NCBI GenBank assembly: GCA_900114805.1
Contig: FOZN01000004.1
Span: 1-64,000 of the forward strand
DNA length: 64,000 nucleotides
Source: Agrococcus baldri
GTDB lineage: Bacteria; Actinomycetota; Actinomycetes; Actinomycetales; Microbacteriaceae
Direction of reading: 5' to 3'
Numbering within the stretch: position 1 is the stretch's first letter; each line of letters begins with the position of its first letter. Below the pieces are notes generated by a model. That model saw nothing but the letters and a program-made list of their open reading frames with translations, did not search any database and was not told the origin of the DNA. Positions 34,581 to 44,586 of the stretch are shown one piece after another. The position numbers and the translations under genes are program-made.

Positions 34581-37500
34581 ATGGCAGAGAACTTCGCGCA
34601 CCTCCACGTCCACACCGAGTACTCGATGCTCGACGGGGCGGCTCGCATCACCGACCTCATGCAGGCGGTGCAGCAGGAGCAGATGCCGGCGGTCGCGATG
34701 ACCGACCACGGCAACATCTTCGGCGCCTTCGAGTTCTGGAAGGCCGCGAAGGCGCACGGCGTGAAGCCGATCATCGGCACCGAGGCCTACATCACGCCCG
34801 GCACGCACCGCAGCGACAAGACGCGCGTGAAGTGGGGCGGGCAGGATGCCAGGCCCGGCGACGACGTCTCCGGCAGCGGCGCGTACACGCACATGACGCT
34901 GCTGGCCGAGAACAACGAGGGGATGCACAACCTCTTCCGGCTCTCGTCCTACGCCTCGATGGAGGGCTTCTACTTCAAGCCGCGCATGGATCGCGAGCTG
35001 CTCGAGCGGTACTCGGGCGGGCTCATCGCCACCACCGGCTGCCCCTCCGGCGAGGTGCAGACGCGGCTGCGGCTGGGGCAGTTCGACGAAGCGCTCGCCG
35101 CCGCAGCCTCCTACCGCGACCTGTTCGGTGCCGAGAACTACTTCCTCGAGCTGATGGACCACGGGCTCGAGATCGAGCGCCGCGTGCGCGACGGCCTGCT
35201 CGAGATCGGCAGGCAGCTCGGCCTGCCGCCGCTGGCCACGAACGACCTGCACTACACGCACGCCGAGGATGCCAAGAGCCACGAGGCGCTGCTGTGCGTG
35301 CAGTCGGGCTCGACGATGGACGACCCGAACCGCTTCCGCCTCGAGGGCGGCGGCTACTACGTGAAGTCGGCCGCCGAGATGCGGCACCTCTTCCGCGACA
35401 TGCCCGAGGCGTGCGACAACACGCTGCTGATCGCCGAGCGCTGCGACGTCGAGTTCGACACCAGCGCCAACTACATGCCGCGCTACCCGGTGCCGGAGGG
35501 TCACGACGAGCACTCCTGGTTCCGCCACGAGGTGCAGGTCGGGCTCGAGAAGCGCTACCCGAGCGGCATCCCGGACGCGGTGCAGGCGCGAGCCGAGTAC
35601 GAGATCGGCGTGATCTCGAACATGGGCTTCCCCGGCTACTTCCTGGTGGTCGCCGACTTCATCAACTGGGCGAAGGACAACGGCATCCGGGTGGGACCGG
35701 GCCGCGGCTCCGGTGCCGGCTCGATGGCTGCATACGCGATGCGCATCACCGACCTCGACCCGCTCGAGCACGGTCTGATCTTCGAGCGCTTCCTCAACCC
35801 CGACCGCGTCTCGATGCCCGACTTCGACATCGACTTCGACGACCGGCGCCGCGGCGAGGTCATCCGCTACGTGACCGAGAAGTACGGCACCGAGCGCGTC
35901 GCGCAGATCGTCACCTACGGCACGATCAAGCAGAAGCAGGCGCTCAAGGACGCCAGTCGCGTGCTCGGCTTCCCCTTCGGCATGGGCGACAAGCTGACCA
36001 AGGCGATGCCGCCGGCGATCATGGCGAAGGACATCCCGCTGGCCGGCATCACCGACCCCGAGCATGAGCGCTACAAGGAGGCGGGCGACTTCCGCGCGCT
36101 GCTCGAGACCGACCCGGACGCGAAGACCGTCTACGACACCGCCCTCGGCCTCGAGAACCTGAAGCGCCAGTGGGGCGTGCACGCGGCGGGGGTCATCATG
36201 TCCTCCGACCCGCTGATCGACATCATCCCGATCATGAAGCGGGAGCAGGACGGCGCGATCATCACGCAGTTCGACTACCCGGCGTGCGAGTCGCTCGGCC
36301 TCATCAAGATGGACTTCCTGGGGCTGCGCAACCTCACCATCGTCTCGGACGCGCTCGACAACATCCGCGCCAACCGCGGCGAGGAGCTCGACCTCGAGAC
36401 CCTCGCGCTCGACGACCGCGGCGCCTACGAGCTGCTCGGCAGGGGCGACACGCTCGGCGTCTTCCAGCTCGACGGCGGCCCGCTGCGCTCCCTGCTGCGG
36501 CTCATGAAGCCCGACAACTTCGGCGACATCTCGGCCGTCATCGCGCTCTACCGGCCCGGCCCCATGGGTGCCGACTCGCACACCAACTACGCGCTGCGCA
36601 AGAACGGCCAGCAGCCGATCACGCCCATCCACCCCGAGCTCGAGGAGCCGCTGGACGACATCCTCTCGGAGTCGTACGGCCTCATCATCTACCAGGAGCA
36701 GGTGATGGCGGTCGCGCAGAAGGTGGCCGGCTACTCGCTCGGCCAGGCCGACATCCTGCGGCGCGCGATGGGCAAGAAGAAGAAGGAGGAGCTCGACAAG
36801 CAGTTCGAGGCCTTCTCCGGCGGCATGCACGAGCGCGGCTACTCCGCCGCCGCGGTGAAGGCGCTGTGGGACATCCTGCTGCCCTTCTCGGACTACGCCT
36901 TCAACAAGGCGCACTCCGCCGCCTACGGCGTCATCTCCTACTGGACGGCCTACCTCAAGGCGCACTATCCGGCCGAGTACATGGCGGCGCTGCTGACGAG
37001 CGTCGGCGACTCCAAGGACAAGATGGCCATCTACCTCTCCGAGTGCCGGCGCATGGGCATCACGGTGCTGCCGCCGGATGTCAACGAGTCGACGCTGTAC
37101 TTCACGGCCGTGGGCGACGACATCCGCTTCGGCCTCGGTGCGGTGCGCAACGTCGGCGACGGGGTGGTCGACGGCATCATCGGCGCGCGCGAGCGCGAGG
37201 GCGCCTTCACCTCCTTCCACGACTTCCTGAAGAAGGCACCGCTGGGCGTCGCGAACAAGCGCACCGTCGAGTCGCTGATCAAGTCGGGCGGCTTCGACAC
37301 CATGGGTGCCACGCGCCGCGGCATGCTCGAGATCCACGAGGATGCGGTGGACGCGGCCGTCTCCATCAAGCGCAACGAGGCGAACGGCCAGGTCGACCTC
37401 TTCGGCGACATCTTCGACGACCTCGACACCGTCGCCGACCGGGTGCCGGACCGGCCGGAGTGGGGCAAGCAGGACAAGCTCGCCTTCGAGCGCGAGATGC

Positions 37501-38090
37501 TCGGCCTGTACGTCTCCGACCACCCGCTGTCAGGCCTGGAGCTCGAGCTCGCGAAGCACGCGACGCATCAGATCCAGGAGCTGAACGAGTCGGTCGAGGA
37601 TGGCGATCACGTCGCGATCGCCGGTCTCATCACCAGCGTGCAGCACCGGGTGGCCCGCAACTCCGGCAACCCCTACGGCATCATCGCGGTCGAGGACTTC
37701 AGCGGCGAGCTCGAGATCATGGTGCTCGGCAAGACCTACACGGAGTACCGCGCCGCGCTGCTGGCCGACCAGGTGGTGGTCGTGCGCGGCCGTGCGCAGA
37801 CCCGGGACGACAGCATCACGGTGCGTGCGAACAGCATCGACACCCCTGATGTGCAGCCGATCGACGACACCCGGCCGCTCGAGCTGCGGATCCCCGAGCG
37901 GCGCGCCTCGATGACGGCGATGCGCGAGCTGCGCGGACTGCTCGAGCGCCACGCGGGACAGACCGACGTGCGCATCGCGCTGCAGCGGCCCGACATGGAG
38001 CGCGTGTTCGCGGTGCCGCTGCGGGTGCGGGTCTCCTCCGACCTGTTCGGCGAGATCAAGAGCCTGCTCGGCCCCGCCTCGATCGCCTGA
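34581..38090 (+). CDS. dnaE: DNA polymerase III alpha subunit
   Basis: A 1169-residue DnaE1-type replicative polymerase. The N-terminal PHP domain starts FAHLHVHTEYSMLDGA (residues 5-20); its metal-site residues look complete, so PHP-linked proofreading is plausible as in mycobacterial DnaE1 (inference). The palm catalytic aspartates are in PDFDIDFDDRRRGE (from residue 413). Fingers-type motifs YGTIKQKQALKDASRVLG and GVHAAGVIMS follow, then the SYGLIIYQEQVM and FNKAHSAAYG blocks, a helix-hairpin-helix region, and an OB domain near the C-terminus (GLITSVQHRVAR). The length is usual for the family. It lies between rluD and hisD, a common actinobacterial order. Confidence 0.98.
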   Translation: MAENFAHLHVHTEYSMLDGAARITDLMQAVQQEQMPAVAMTDHGNIFGAFEFWKAAKAHGVKPIIGTEAYITPGTHRSDKTRVKWGGQDARPGDDVSGSGAYTHMTLLAENNEGMHNLFRLSSYASMEGFYFKPRMDRELLERYSGGLIATTGCPSGEVQTRLRLGQFDEALAAAASYRDLFGAENYFLELMDHGLEIERRVRDGLLEIGRQLGLPPLATNDLHYTHAEDAKSHEALLCVQSGSTMDDPNRFRLEGGGYYVKSAAEMRHLFRDMPEACDNTLLIAERCDVEFDTSANYMPRYPVPEGHDEHSWFRHEVQVGLEKRYPSGIPDAVQARAEYEIGVISNMGFPGYFLVVADFINWAKDNGIRVGPGRGSGAGSMAAYAMRITDLDPLEHGLIFERFLNPDRVSMPDFDIDFDDRRRGEVIRYVTEKYGTERVAQIVTYGTIKQKQALKDASRVLGFPFGMGDKLTKAMPPAIMAKDIPLAGITDPEHERYKEAGDFRALLETDPDAKTVYDTALGLENLKRQWGVHAAGVIMSSDPLIDIIPIMKREQDGAIITQFDYPACESLGLIKMDFLGLRNLTIVSDALDNIRANRGEELDLETLALDDRGAYELLGRGDTLGVFQLDGGPLRSLLRLMKPDNFGDISAVIALYRPGPMGADSHTNYALRKNGQQPITPIHPELEEPLDDILSESYGLIIYQEQVMAVAQKVAGYSLGQADILRRAMGKKKKEELDKQFEAFSGGMHERGYSAAAVKALWDILLPFSDYAFNKAHSAAYGVISYWTAYLKAHYPAEYMAALLTSVGDSKDKMAIYLSECRRMGITVLPPDVNESTLYFTAVGDDIRFGLGAVRNVGDGVVDGIIGAREREGAFTSFHDFLKKAPLGVANKRTVESLIKSGGFDTMGATRRGMLEIHEDAVDAAVSIKRNEANGQVDLFGDIFDDLDTVADRVPDRPEWGKQDKLAFEREMLGLYVSDHPLSGLELELAKHATHQIQELNESVEDGDHVAIAGLITSVQHRVARNSGNPYGIIAVEDFSGELEIMVLGKTYTEYRAALLADQVVVVRGRAQTRDDSITVRANSIDTPDVQPIDDTRPLELRIPERRASMTAMRELRGLLERHAGQTDVRIALQRPDMERVFAVPLRVRVSSDLFGEIKSLLGPASIA

Positions 38091-38122
38091 CCGCCTCCCT
38101 GCCTGCCCAGCTCCGCTCTCGC

Positions 38123-38161
38123 GGCCACTCGCTGCGGGGCGAGCGCACGCGGGAGGTGGCC
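38123..38161. other. GC-rich inverted repeat between dnaE and hisD
   Basis: GGCCAC (38123-38128) and GTGGCC (38156-38161) flank a stretch with the inner pair CGCT/AGCG. GGCCACTCGCTGCGGGG resembles the core of the 20-bp repeat at the left end (GGCCACTCGAGCGGGG). It may act as a hairpin terminator for dnaE, but no T-run follows. Confidence 0.35.
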
Positions 38162-38226
38162 AGCGCTGCCGGCCCGCCACAGCAGCGGCACCGGCGGGGC
38201 GTCCGCGACCTGCGAAGATGGAAGAC

Positions 38227-39555
38227 GTGCTCCGACGAATCGACCTGACGACCCTGCCCGCCGAGCAGGAGCTGCGCGGCCTGCTGCCACGGCCGGCAGT
38301 CGACGTGGCGGCATCGCTCGCCGCGGTGACCGAGCTCATCGACGCCGTGCGCGAGCGCGGGGCCGACGCGCTCATCGAGCAGGCCGAGCGCTTCGACCAC
38401 GTGCGGCCGACCGAGATCCGGGTCGGCGCACAGGCACTGACGGATGCGCTCACTGCGCTCGACCCGTCGGTGCGGGATGCGCTCGAGGTCGCCGTCGACC
38501 GCGTGCGGATCGGCTCGAGGGCGCAGGTGCCGCCGTCGATGGTCGCGCACATCGCCGAGGGTGCCGAGATCGAGCTGCGCTGGCAGCCGGTCGACCGCGT
38601 CGGCCTGTACGTGCCCGGCGGCAAGGCCGTCTACCCCTCGAGCGTGGTCATGAACGTGGTCGCGGCGCAGGCCGCCGGCGTGTGCTCGATCGCGGTCGCG
38701 AGCCCGGCGCAGGCCGACCACGCGGGGCTGCCCCACCCGACCATCCTCGCCGCGTGCGCGCTGCTGGGCGTCGAGGAGGTCTACGCGATGGGCGGGGCCG
38801 GCGCCATCGGCGCGCTCGCCCACGGCGTGCCCTCGATCGGCCTGGCGCCGGTCGATGTGGTGACCGGCCCCGGCAACGTCTTCGTCGCCGCGGCGAAGCG
38901 CGTCGTCGCGGGCACCGTGCGCGTGGACGCGGAGGCCGGGCCCACGGAGATCCTCGTGATCGCGGACGACTCCGCCGATGCCGAGCTCGTGGCCGCCGAC
39001 CTGGTCAGCCAGGCGGAGCACGACGAGCTCGCGTCGGCCGTGCTCGTGACCGACTCGGCCGAGCTCGCGGACCGCGTGGACGCATCCGTCGCCCGCCGGG
39101 CCGCAGCGACCGCCGCGGCCGAGCGCGTCGCCGCGTCGCTGATGGGGGAGCAGTCGGCGATCGTGCTGGTCGCCGATCTCGCGGCGGCCGCCAGAGTGAG
39201 CGACGCCTACGCGCCCGAGCACCTCGAGATCATCACGCGCGACGACGACGCAGTGCTGGCGATGGTGCGGCACGCCGGGGCCATCTTCCTCGGCCCGCAC
39301 ACGCCCGTGAGCCTGGGCGACTACGCAGCCGGCTCCAACCACGTGCTGCCCACCGGCGGTCAGGCGCGCCGCGTCGCGGGCCTCGGCGCCGCGACCTTCC
39401 TGCGCGCGCAGCAGGTGGTGCGCTACGACCGCGCCGCGCTCGCCGAGGTGCGCCGCGAGGTGACGGCGCTCGCCGCCGCCGAGGGCCTGCCCGCGCACGG
39501 CGAGGCCATCGAGGCCCGCTTCGAGGAGCCGGCACGCCGGCAGGAGGTGCGCTGA
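38227..39555 (+). CDS. hisD: Histidinol dehydrogenase
   Basis: A 442-residue zinc enzyme that oxidises histidinol to histidine in two NAD-dependent steps, the end of histidine synthesis. Family blocks are [74 protein letters not shown] and [15 protein letters not shown]. No other his gene is adjacent, although hisD usually starts a his operon. The GTG at 38227 lies 7 nt after a GAAGAT box (38214-38219), pointing to a leaderless start; the ATG at 38218, three codons earlier, is the alternative and would overlap that box. Confidence 0.94.
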   Translation: MLRRIDLTTLPAEQELRGLLPRPAVDVAASLAAVTELIDAVRERGADALIEQAERFDHVRPTEIRVGAQALTDALTALDPSVRDALEVAVDRVRIGSRAQVPPSMVAHIAEGAEIELRWQPVDRVGLYVPGGKAVYPSSVVMNVVAAQAAGVCSIAVASPAQADHAGLPHPTILAACALLGVEEVYAMGGAGAIGALAHGVPSIGLAPVDVVTGPGNVFVAAAKRVVAGTVRVDAEAGPTEILVIADDSADAELVAADLVSQAEHDELASAVLVTDSAELADRVDASVARRAAATAAAERVAASLMGEQSAIVLVADLAAAARVSDAYAPEHLEIITRDDDAVLAMVRHAGAIFLGPHTPVSLGDYAAGSNHVLPTGGQARRVAGLGAATFLRAQQVVRYDRAALAEVRREVTALAAAEGLPAHGEAIEARFEEPARRQEVR

Positions 39556-40025
39556 TGCACTGCCCCTTCTGCCGCAACCCCGACTCGCGGGTGGTCGACT
39601 CGCGCACGAGCGACGACGGCACCTCGATCCGCCGCCGCCGGCAGTGCACCGAGTGCGGCCGGCGCTTCACCACCACCGAGACCGCGAGCCTCTCGGTGGT
39701 CAAGCGCTCGGGGGTGCTCGAGCCGTTCCGCCGCGAGAAGGTCATCGAGGGCGTGCGCAAGGCCGTGCGCGGCCGGCCCGTGACCGACGCCGATCTGGCG
39801 GGCGTCGCGCAGTCGGTGGAGGAGACGATCCGCGCGACCGGCGCCAGCCAGATCGACGCGAACGAGATCGGCCTGGCGGTGCTGCCGCCGCTGCGCGAGC
39901 TCGACGAGGTCGCCTACCTGCGCTTCGCGAGCGTCTACAACAACTTCGACTCGCTGGACGACTTCGAGACCGCCATCCGCACCCTGCGCGAGGGCAAGCG
40001 CACTGACGAGGAGCCAGCCGAGTGA
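39555..40025 (+). CDS. nrdR: Ribonucleotide reductase repressor NrdR
   Basis: A 156-residue NrdR, the ATP/dATP-sensing repressor of ribonucleotide reductase genes. The N-terminal zinc ribbon has Cys3, Cys6, Cys31 and Cys34 and the basic [15 protein letters not shown]; the ATP-cone follows ([20 protein letters not shown] onward) and the [13 protein letters not shown] block closes it. GGAGGTG lies within the end of hisD, and the ATG shares one base with the hisD stop. No nrd genes or NrdR boxes are visible in the window, so its targets lie elsewhere. Confidence 0.96.
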   Translation: MHCPFCRNPDSRVVDSRTSDDGTSIRRRRQCTECGRRFTTTETASLSVVKRSGVLEPFRREKVIEGVRKAVRGRPVTDADLAGVAQSVEETIRATGASQIDANEIGLAVLPPLRELDEVAYLRFASVYNNFDSLDDFETAIRTLREGKRTDEEPAE

Positions 40026-41044
40026 CCGCCTACGAGCTGCTCTTCAGGCACGGCTTCACGAAGATCGACCCGGAGGCGGCCCACCACCTGGGCGCCACCG
40101 CCATCACGGCCATCGGCGCCGCGCGCCCCGGCGTGCGCACCGACCCGGTGCTGCGCACCCGCGCGCTCGGCCGCGAGTTCCCGACGCCCTTCGGCGTCGC
40201 GGCGGGCTTCGACAAGGACGCCACGATGATCGCCGGCCTCGGCGCGCTCGGCTTCGGCCACGTCGAGGTGGGCACCGTCACGGCGCTGCCGCAGCCCGGC
40301 AACGACCGGCCGCGGCTGTTCCGCCTCACCGACGACCGCGCGCTCGTCAACCGGATGGGCTTCAACAACGGGGGCGCCGCCGCCGCAGCCGAGCGCATCG
40401 CCGCTGCCCGGGAGGCGCGCTCTCGCCCGGTCGTCGGCGTCAACATCGGCAAGAGCCGCGTGGTCGACGCGGCCGACGCCGCCGCGGTCGAGGCCGACTA
40501 CCTGCACTCGGCCAGGCTGCTGGCGCCGGTCGCCGACTACCTGGCGGTCAACGTCTCCTCACCGAACACGCCCGGCCTGCGCGGCCTGCAGGACGAACGG
40601 CTGCTCGAGCCGCTGCTCACGGCCATCCGCGGCGCATCCGGCAGCACGCCCGTGCTGGTGAAGATCGCACCCGACCTCGACGACGAGCAGGTCGCCGGCA
40701 TCGCCGCGCTCGCCGGCCGCATCGAGCTCGCCGGCGTCATCGCCACGAACACGACCATCAGCCGCGAGGGCCTGACGAGCACAGCGGATGCGGTGGCGCA
40801 CGCGGGCGCGGGGGGCCTGTCCGGGCGGCCGGTCGCCGCTCGCTCGCTCGCGGTGCTGCGCATCCTGCGCGCGGAGCTGCCCGCTGCGCTCGAGGTCATC
40901 TCGGTCGGCGGCGTCGAGACGGCCGACGACGTGCGCGAGCGGCTGCAGGCGGGCGCGGCGCTCGTGCAGGGCTACACCGGCTTCATCTACCGCGGCCCTG
41001 GCTGGGCGCGAGAGATCAACCGCGGGCTGCTCGCCGCGCGGTGA
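40022..41044 (+). CDS. pyrD: Dihydroorotate dehydrogenase (quinone), class 2
   Basis: A 340-residue membrane-associated FMN enzyme that oxidises dihydroorotate to orotate with a quinone as acceptor, the fourth step of pyrimidine synthesis. The N-terminal helices ([18 protein letters not shown]) are the class 2 membrane-binding extension; [53 protein letters not shown] with the catalytic Ser, [15 protein letters not shown] and [10 protein letters not shown] complete the fold. GTG start overlapping nrdR by 4 nt, so hisD-nrdR-pyrD behave as one unit. Confidence 0.95.
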   Translation: MTAYELLFRHGFTKIDPEAAHHLGATAITAIGAARPGVRTDPVLRTRALGREFPTPFGVAAGFDKDATMIAGLGALGFGHVEVGTVTALPQPGNDRPRLFRLTDDRALVNRMGFNNGGAAAAAERIAAAREARSRPVVGVNIGKSRVVDAADAAAVEADYLHSARLLAPVADYLAVNVSSPNTPGLRGLQDERLLEPLLTAIRGASGSTPVLVKIAPDLDDEQVAGIAALAGRIELAGVIATNTTISREGLTSTADAVAHAGAGGLSGRPVAARSLAVLRILRAELPAALEVISVGGVETADDVRERLQAGAALVQGYTGFIYRGPGWAREINRGLLAAR

Positions 41045-41111
41045 TCGCGCAGCGCGCGGAGGGCCGCTCCGTCCCGATCCGGCCCTGCGGCCTACGCGAC
41101 GAGCGCGATGA

Positions 41112-41672
41112 TCACTCGGGGTACTTGAAGAGCTTCGTCTGCGGCTTCGGCATGCGCATGAACGGCAGCTGCACGGCACGCATGGTGGCGTACCAGCCGT
41201 GACCCTTCGCATCCTTCTGCCCGAACTTCGCGCGGATCGCGCGGCGCAGCTGCCACGCCATCAGCACCGAGTCGAGCACCACGACGGCGACGAACGCCCA
41301 CAGCACGATGTTGGCGATCATGCGCCACTGCGGGTCGTTGATGAACGTCAGCACCAGCACCACGATCATCATCGGCATCGCGAGCGTGCCGATCGACAGG
41401 CGCGCGTCGACGAAGTCGCGCACGTAGCGGCGCACCGGGCCCTTGTCGCGCGGCGGCAGGTACTTCTCGTCGCCGCGCTCGAAGCCCAGGCGAGCCTTCT
41501 GCCGCTCAGCACGCATCTTGTCCTGCACCTGGCGACGCGCCTCCTTGCGGTCCCCGGGCACCAGCGGGCGGCGGTTGCGGGCGACCTGCTCCGACTGCTT
41601 CGGCGTGCGCTTGCCCACGGGCTCGCTCTCGATCGGAGCCTTGTCGTCGGCAGAACGGCTGAACAGCGCCAC
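41112..41672 (-). CDS. DUF3043 membrane protein
   Basis: A 186-residue protein of the actinobacterial DUF3043 family. The N-terminal third is hydrophilic and strongly basic (KRTPKQSEQVARNRRPLVPG, then DRKEARRQVQDKMR), followed by YLPPRDKGPVRRYVRDFVDA, the family signature, and two membrane helices at about residues 93-112 and 120-141. The C-tail is basic and aromatic. Function is unknown. GTG at 41672 is chosen with CCGAAGGG 6 nt upstream; frames reaching further would cross the promoter of the divergent peptidase. Confidence 0.85.
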   Translation of the reverse strand: MALFSRSADDKAPIESEPVGKRTPKQSEQVARNRRPLVPGDRKEARRQVQDKMRAERQKARLGFERGDEKYLPPRDKGPVRRYVRDFVDARLSIGTLAMPMMIVVLVLTFINDPQWRMIANIVLWAFVAVVVLDSVLMAWQLRRAIRAKFGQKDAKGHGWYATMRAVQLPFMRMPKPQTKLFKYPE

Positions 41673-41744
41673 AGGAGGCCCTTCGGAAGATCGGTCGCGG
41701 GGGATCAGTCCATCGTACCGCCGCCCGCGTGCCGCCTCGCCGCC

Positions 41745-41750
41745 TAGGAT
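41745..41750 (+). promoter_or_regulatory. -10 box of the M20 peptidase (leaderless)
   Basis: TAGGAT, then 7 nt, then the ATG at 41758; no Shine-Dalgarno sequence lies in the gap. Confidence 0.55.
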
Positions 41751-41757
41751 CGTGCGC

Positions 41758-43182
41758 ATGACCGACACTTCCGCAGACTCCGGCGCGCCCGCGGCGCGCG
41801 ACCTCTCCGACCGCGACCGCGCCGTGCTGGCCGCCGTCGACGCCGGCTTCGACCGGGCGCTCGATGATCTGAAGGCGCTCGTGCGCATCCCGAGCGTGGC
41901 CTGGGACGCCTACGACCCCGCGCACGTGCAGGCGAGCGCCGAGGCCGTCGCCGCGCTCGCGGAGGGCACCGGCGTGTTCGAGCGGGTCTCCATCGAGCGC
42001 GCGCCGATCGGCGACACCGAGGCGCTCGGGCAGCCGGCGGTGCTCGCCGTGCGGGCGGCCAAGAACGGCAAGCCCTCGATCCTGCTCTACGCCCACCACG
42101 ACGTGCAGCCGTGGGGCGACGAGGCGCTCTGGCGCACGAAGCCGTTCGAGCCCACCGAGATCGACGGCCGCCTCTACGGCCGCGGCGCCTCCGACGACAA
42201 GGCCGGCGTCATCACGCACATCGCCGCGATCCGCGCGCTCGCCGAGGTCGGGGACCCCGATCTCGGCATCGCGCTGTTCATCGAGGGGGAGGAGGAGCAC
42301 GGCTCGCGCTCCTTCAAGAACTTCCTGCGGCAGCACGCCGACGTGCTCAGCGCCGACCTGATCGTCGTCGCCGACAGCGACAACTGGTCGACCGAGATCC
42401 CCGCGCTGACGGTCGCGCTGCGCGGCAACGCCGCCTTCAACGTGCGGCTGACGACACTCGAGCACGCCAGCCACTCCGGCATGTTCGGCGGCGCTGTGCC
42501 CGACGCGATGATGGCCTTCTCGAAGCTCGCCGCGAGCTTCTGGAACGCCGACGGCTCGGTCGCGGTCGCGGGCCTCACCGACGCAGACCTGGACGTGCCC
42601 GAGCAGACCGAGGAGCACATCCGCACCGAGGCCGGCGTGCTCGAGGGCGTCGACCTGATCGGCAGCGGCCCGGTGCTCTCGCGCCTGTGGGGGAAGCCGG
42701 CCATCACCATCACCGGCGTCGACGCGCCCAGCGTCCCCGACGCATCCAACACGATCCTGCCGACCGTGCGGTTCCGGCTGTCGGCGCGCATCGCCCCGGG
42801 GCAGTCGTCGGCCGAGGCGTTCGCGGCCCTCGAGCGGCACATCGCCGAGCACACGCCCTTCGGCGCGCACATCGAATACGACAACGTCGACCTGGGCGAC
42901 CCGTTCCTGGTCGACACGAGCGGCTGGGGTGCCGCCGCGGCCAAGCAGGCGATGGCGGATGCGTGGGGTGCGGGGGCGGTCGAGACCGGCATCGGCGGGT
43001 CCATCCCGTTCATCGCCGACCTGGTGCAGCAGTTCCCGGCGGCGCAGATCCTGGTGACCGGTGTCGAGGACCCGGGCACGATGGCGCACAGCCCGAACGA
43101 GTCGCAGCACCTGGGCGTGCTGCGGAGAGCGATCGGCGCCGAGGCGCTGCTGCTCTCGCGCGCCGCCGAGCGCTCGGAGTAG
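41758..43182 (+). CDS. M20-family dipeptidase
   Basis: A 474-residue zinc-dependent peptidase of the M20 family, dipeptidase type (CNDP-like). The di-metal site is visible: His in LLYAHHDVQP, the bridging Asp in GRGASDDKAGV, the general base and ligand pair in FIEGEEEHGS, and an Asp in VADSDNW. A dimerisation insert with TTLEHASHSGMFGGA follows, and HSPNES near the end gives the last metal His. It probably cleaves dipeptides in the cytoplasm; the exact substrate is not predictable. The start is fixed by the leaderless promoter. Confidence 0.9.
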   Translation: MTDTSADSGAPAARDLSDRDRAVLAAVDAGFDRALDDLKALVRIPSVAWDAYDPAHVQASAEAVAALAEGTGVFERVSIERAPIGDTEALGQPAVLAVRAAKNGKPSILLYAHHDVQPWGDEALWRTKPFEPTEIDGRLYGRGASDDKAGVITHIAAIRALAEVGDPDLGIALFIEGEEEHGSRSFKNFLRQHADVLSADLIVVADSDNWSTEIPALTVALRGNAAFNVRLTTLEHASHSGMFGGAVPDAMMAFSKLAASFWNADGSVAVAGLTDADLDVPEQTEEHIRTEAGVLEGVDLIGSGPVLSRLWGKPAITITGVDAPSVPDASNTILPTVRFRLSARIAPGQSSAEAFAALERHIAEHTPFGAHIEYDNVDLGDPFLVDTSGWGAAAAKQAMADAWGAGAVETGIGGSIPFIADLVQQFPAAQILVTGVEDPGTMAHSPNESQHLGVLRRAIGAEALLLSRAAERSE

Positions 43183-43215
43183 CATGGGGCACAGGGCTTT
43201 CGAGAGGAGCTGCAG

Positions 43216-43557
43216 ATGACCGATCTCATGACGCACGGCGTGAACCTCACCGACACGGCCGCCGACAAGGTGCGGCGACTGCTCGACCAGGAGGGTCGTG
43301 ACGACCTGCGCCTGCGCGTGGCGGTGCAGCCGGGAGGCTGCTCGGGGCTCATCTACCAGCTCTACTTCGACGAGCGGCAGCTCGACGGCGACGTGGTGCG
43401 CGACTTCGACGGCGTCGAGGTCATCGTCGACCGCATGAGCGTGCCCTACCTCGACGGCTCGACCATCGACTTCGAGGACACCATCCAGAAGCAGGGCTTC
43501 ACGATGGACAACCCGAACGCGGGCGGCTCGTGCGCCTGCGGGGACTCCTTCCACTGA
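43216..43557 (+). CDS. Iron-sulfur cluster insertion protein (A-type, ErpA-like)
   Basis: A 113-residue A-type carrier that hands iron-sulfur clusters to apoproteins. The three ligand cysteines are in place: Cys42 in PGGCSG, and Cys106 and Cys108 in GGSCACGDSF. The FTMDNPNAGGSCACG C-terminus is the family signature. It is in the erpA position upstream of the cytochrome oxidase genes, as in many actinobacteria. GAGAGGAG precedes the ATG; TAGCAT at 43180-43185, overlapping the peptidase stop, is a possible -10 box. A strong terminator follows. Confidence 0.92.
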   Translation: MTDLMTHGVNLTDTAADKVRRLLDQEGRDDLRLRVAVQPGGCSGLIYQLYFDERQLDGDVVRDFDGVEVIVDRMSVPYLDGSTIDFEDTIQKQGFTMDNPNAGGSCACGDSFH

Positions 43558-43581
43558 CGCCAGAGCGCTCAGCAGGGCGAC

Positions 43582-43611
43582 ACGCCGCCGATCCCCGGAT
43601 CGGCGGCGTTT
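43582..43611 (+). terminator. Terminator after the A-type carrier gene
   Basis: ACGCCGCCGATCC (43582-43594) pairs fully with GGATCGGCGGCGT (43597-43609) over a CC loop, followed by a short TT tail. Confidence 0.85.
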
Positions 43612-43670
43612 CGCGTCTCACGGCCCCCTAGCAGGGGTGTGGCAGGAGCCTGAGCCGCGTCTGTGGGTAC

Positions 43671-43676
43671 TAGGAT
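43671..43676 (+). promoter_or_regulatory. -10 box of the cytochrome oxidase operon
   Basis: TAGGAT, 34 nt before the TTG start of ctaC; the predicted leader of about 28 nt contains GGAGGAAG. Confidence 0.5.
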
Positions 43677-43710
43677 CGAGGCAGACGTTCACAAGAGTCG
43701 GAGGAAGACA

Positions 43711-44586
43711 TTGCGCACTCGTCGATCTCGTTGGATCGCGGCCCCGGTTGCCGTCGTGGTGGCACTGGTGCTCGCCGGTTGCACCCAGGCACAGCTGCAG
43801 GGGTACATGCCGTCGACGCCCGGCCTGACGAACCACGTCGACCGCATCATGGGCCTGTGGACGACGTCCTGGATCGTGCTCATGCTGGTCGGCATCCTCA
43901 CCTGGGGCCTGATGATCTGGGCTGGCATCGCCTACCGCCGCCGCCGCGGCCAGACGGGCCTGCCGGCGCAGCTGCGCTACCACATGCCGATCGAGATCTT
44001 CTTCACGATCGTGCCCGTCATCCTGGTCGCCGGCTTCTTCGCGTTCACCGCGCGTGACCAGGCGATCATCGAGGAGCCCATCGAGGATCCCGACTACTCG
44101 GTGACGGTCTACGGCAAGCGCTGGGCATGGGACTTCGTCTACGAGCGCGACGGCCAGGACCCGGTGTACTACCAGGGCCTGCAGGCGATGAACGACCCCG
44201 AGTCGAACCTCATCGACCCCGAGTCGCTGCCGACGATGTACCTGCCGACGAACTCGTCGATCGAGATCACGCTCGAGTCGCGCGACGTCGCGCACTCGTT
44301 CTGGGTGGTGGAGTTCCTCTACAAGAAGGACATGCTGCCCGGTGTCACGAACCACATGTACTTCGAGACCGGCCCCGACGAGGGCATCCTGCGCGGCAAG
44401 TGCGCTGAGCTCTGCGGCGAGTACCACTCGCTGATGCTGTTCAACGTCGAGCTGATCAGCCCGGAGGAGTACGACGCCTACCTGGAGAGCCTCGAGGCCG
44501 AGGGCAACGTCGGCGCGATCGACGAGACCGTCAACCCGAACATCGGCCTCCGGCCGGGTACGAGCGAGGAAGGCGAGGATCACTGA
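43711..44586 (+). CDS. ctaC: Cytochrome c oxidase subunit II
   Basis: A 291-residue subunit II of the aa3-type oxidase. The N-terminal signal peptide ends in the lipobox VLAGC (Cys24), so it is a lipoprotein processed by LspA. Two membrane helices follow (about residues 52-75 and 95-117), then the extracellular cupredoxin domain with the CuA ligands in [12 protein letters not shown] and an aromatic [11 protein letters not shown] patch for electron entry. The TTG at 43711 is chosen because GGAGGAAG lies at correct spacing and it yields a proper signal peptide ([12 protein letters not shown]); an upstream ATG at 43663 lies before the promoter box. The stop shares a base with the ctaD start. Confidence 0.95.
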   Translation: MRTRRSRWIAAPVAVVVALVLAGCTQAQLQGYMPSTPGLTNHVDRIMGLWTTSWIVLMLVGILTWGLMIWAGIAYRRRRGQTGLPAQLRYHMPIEIFFTIVPVILVAGFFAFTARDQAIIEEPIEDPDYSVTVYGKRWAWDFVYERDGQDPVYYQGLQAMNDPESNLIDPESLPTMYLPTNSSIEITLESRDVAHSFWVVEFLYKKDMLPGVTNHMYFETGPDEGILRGKCAELCGEYHSLMLFNVELISPEEYDAYLESLEAEGNVGAIDETVNPNIGLRPGTSEEGEDH

